64,000 nt of DNA, taken from contig NZ_MVHD01000017.1 of NCBI RefSeq assembly GCF_002086635.1, positions 29,237-93,236 of the forward strand. Reading direction: 5' to 3'. This stretch comes from Mycobacterium alsense (GTDB lineage: Bacteria > Actinomycetota > Actinomycetes > Mycobacteriales > Mycobacteriaceae). Below, piece by piece: positions 62,968 through 64,000 of the stretch (positions are counted from its first letter, which is position 1; the number at the start of each line of letters is the position of its first letter). A program made the translations under genes and the position numbers. The notes below the pieces were generated by a model, which made no database searches, was not told where the DNA came from, and worked only from the letters and a program-made list of their open reading frames with translations.

Positions 62968-63663
62968 TTATTCGATTTTGTCGCGTTTCGTTAAATTGTG
63001 CCGCGCGCATAGCAATTGAATGTTGTCGGTGACAAGGGATGAGCCCCCGCGCGAATAGGGAATGATGTGGTCGAAGTGCAAGTTGTCCATCCCTCCGCAT
63101 TTCACACATCTGCCTCTGTCGCGGCTCCATACGGCCAGTTTCACACTCGTTGGTATGAGCCGGTTCTGCTCGAGTTGTGGCTCTCGCGAGTCGATGAAAG
63201 GAGTGGCGTTCGCGTCTACTTCGAGCCGGAACTTGAACACCATCCGCTGTTTGGATTGCTCTCGCCATGCGTCGATAAGGCGGAACGTTCCATTGAAGGT
63301 CCAAATGCCGGATCGCATTTTCTCGTACACTCGCACGTGCTCAGCGGGGGTGCCCGCTTCCCGGTAACGTCGCGCAGCCTGCAGAAAGAGGCCGTTCTGC
63401 GTGGGCTTGCCACTTGTCACGCGTTCGGCTTGGTCGAGAGTCTTCGGGTCTGGCCCGCCTCGAGTTTTTGGCTGGTCGTGGCCTTCATAGATAAGCACTC
63501 GGCCATCTTGCTCAATGCGGTCGTCGTAGGGGGCACCTAGCCGGCGGCTCATCAGAATGACGCTGGGCTGACTTCCGCTCCGATAGTTCATACCCCGCTG
63601 GAAATTTACGCCCTCTTCGCGGCACATTTCCAGATAAGAAATGACCTCTCCCGGAACAATCAC
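62968..63663 (-). CDS. HNH endonuclease with SRA-like N-terminal domain
   Basis: 231 residues. The N-terminal half (FQRGMNYRSGSQPSVILMSRR to RVLIYEGHDQPKTRGG and SGKPTQNGLFLQAARRY) follows the SAD/SRA pattern of modified-base readers, but only loosely by eye. The C-terminal HNH nuclease has VWSRDRGRCVKCGGMDNLHFDHIIPYSRGGSSLVTDNIQLLCARHNLTKRDKIE in spirit, with CVKC, FDHIIP and the closing RHN. This order matches modification-dependent (type IV, McrA-like) restriction enzymes. It faces the DUF4236 gene convergently. Probably part of a defence or mobile module. Confidence 0.78.
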   Translation of the reverse strand: MIVPGEVISYLEMCREEGVNFQRGMNYRSGSQPSVILMSRRLGAPYDDRIEQDGRVLIYEGHDQPKTRGGPDPKTLDQAERVTSGKPTQNGLFLQAARRYREAGTPAEHVRVYEKMRSGIWTFNGTFRLIDAWREQSKQRMVFKFRLEVDANATPFIDSREPQLEQNRLIPTSVKLAVWSRDRGRCVKCGGMDNLHFDHIIPYSRGGSSLVTDNIQLLCARHNLTKRDKIE

Positions 63664-63963
63664 AGCTCGATCCTAGGCCAACGCAACGCACCGGGACAGA
63701 AACACACGCATGGCTTATAGGTTGACCGAAAGGATCGCCAATTTCAGTTATATGCTGTGCTTCCTTCAACCGGGTGCCTCGTACTGATGATCTTGGCGCT
63801 GCAACGATGGCTATCAAACCCATGGCAACGGCACTATGCAGGCGGCCCGCGGCGCCCGCAAAAGTCATGCCTTCGACGGTATTCCAGAAGTTCGGCCCTG
63901 AACGTCGACTAGCCACTTGACCAGGGGCTGTCTGATTAACGGTGGATCCGACCTTGGCATTGG
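63664..63963. other. Gene-poor stretch
   Basis: About 300 bp without a gene that I can support. It is of mixed composition. A minus-strand open frame covers part of it but overlaps the HNH gene and lacks family features. The segment GGCTGTCTGATTAAC at 63926-63940 resembles the kind of end seen at insertion sequences, but no matching inverted copy is in view. Confidence 0.5.
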
Positions 63964-64000
63964 TTAGTTGCCGGTCGGGGTGATCCGGCCGTTGAAGGTG
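63964..64000 (-). CDS. C-terminal end of an unidentified gene (partial)
   Basis: Twelve codons run in from the right edge on the minus strand and end in TAA at 63964-63966, giving the tail TFNGRITPTGN. The return to a protein-like, GC-rich frame suggests a real gene continuing outside the window. It might be a transposase or a resumed backbone gene. No identification is possible from so little. Confidence 0.25.
   Translation of the reverse strand, partial: TFNGRITPTGN

Noticed and set aside
63512..63916. Minus-strand frame at the right end
   Set aside because: Overlaps the HNH gene start region, has no ribosome site or motif and does not look protein-like.

Overview
The window is chromosomal DNA from a Mycobacterium, most likely a slow-growing non-tuberculous species. 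It is very GC-rich through about 58.2 kb. It carries typical mycobacterial families: FadD/FadE enzymes, F420/flavin LLM oxidoreductases, P450s, many TetR regulators, an LpqH-type lipoprotein, DUF732 and TIGR03085 proteins, and enzymes of the mycofactocin-linked type. The backbone genes htpG, dhmA-like, a MalY-like aminotransferase, sseB-like, yjcE-like, lipM and a GlcD-like FAD oxidase appear in the order I recall for M. tuberculosis Rv2299c down to Rv2280. Large accessory catabolic blocks are inserted between them.

Layout. 1-11.4 kb: a co-directional lipid/alcohol catabolic operon: P450, double-hotdog hydratase, divergent crotonase, APH-like kinase, double-length FadE, FadD, mycofactocin-type SDR, LLM oxidoreductase. 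Behind a clear palindromic operator follow an AveC-like membrane protein and a TetR. 12-17.5 kb: SMP-30-like protein, Gly/Pro-repeat secreted protein, VIT-family transporter, thioesterase plus acyl-CoA synthetase, TIGR03085 protein. 17.6-26 kb: htpG, VOC protein, AdhB-type alcohol dehydrogenase divergent from a thiolase, CysQ-type phosphatase, haloalkane dehalogenase, cyclase-like DUF2652 protein. 26-35 kb: aminotransferase, two divergent paralogous dehydrogenases, LLM oxidoreductase, two closely related P450s flanking a second AveC-like gene (with a 34-codon coupled small ORF) and a divergent TetR. 35-42 kb: a five-gene minus operon (MBL hydrolase, SDR, sulfotransferase, MDR dehydrogenase, alpha/beta hydrolase) divergent from an SDR-TetR pair across a 42-bp gap holding a palindrome. 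42-58 kb: lipoproteins, SDR, secreted nucleosidase-like protein, sulfurtransferase, flavin monooxygenase-TetR pair with a 23-bp palindrome, Na+/H+ antiporter, chagasin-like lipoprotein, LipM, GlcD-like oxidase, PhyH dioxygenase, P450, VOC protein.

58.2-64 kb differs: composition is visibly less GC-rich and codon use changes. It encodes a complete His-Xaa-Ser (HXS) peptide-maturation system. This comprises a precursor ending in five consecutive H-x-S triplets, HxsD, and two radical-SAM enzymes HxsB and HxsC, all translationally coupled. A DUF4236 membrane/zinc-ribbon protein and an HNH nuclease with an SRA-like front follow. This looks like a horizontally acquired island and is the most interesting item here. 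The HXS families are defined bioinformatically but, to my knowledge, their product and role are not established.

Starts were chosen by family length, Shine-Dalgarno matches and overlaps. All functional assignments are by motif reading and recall; no database search was run.
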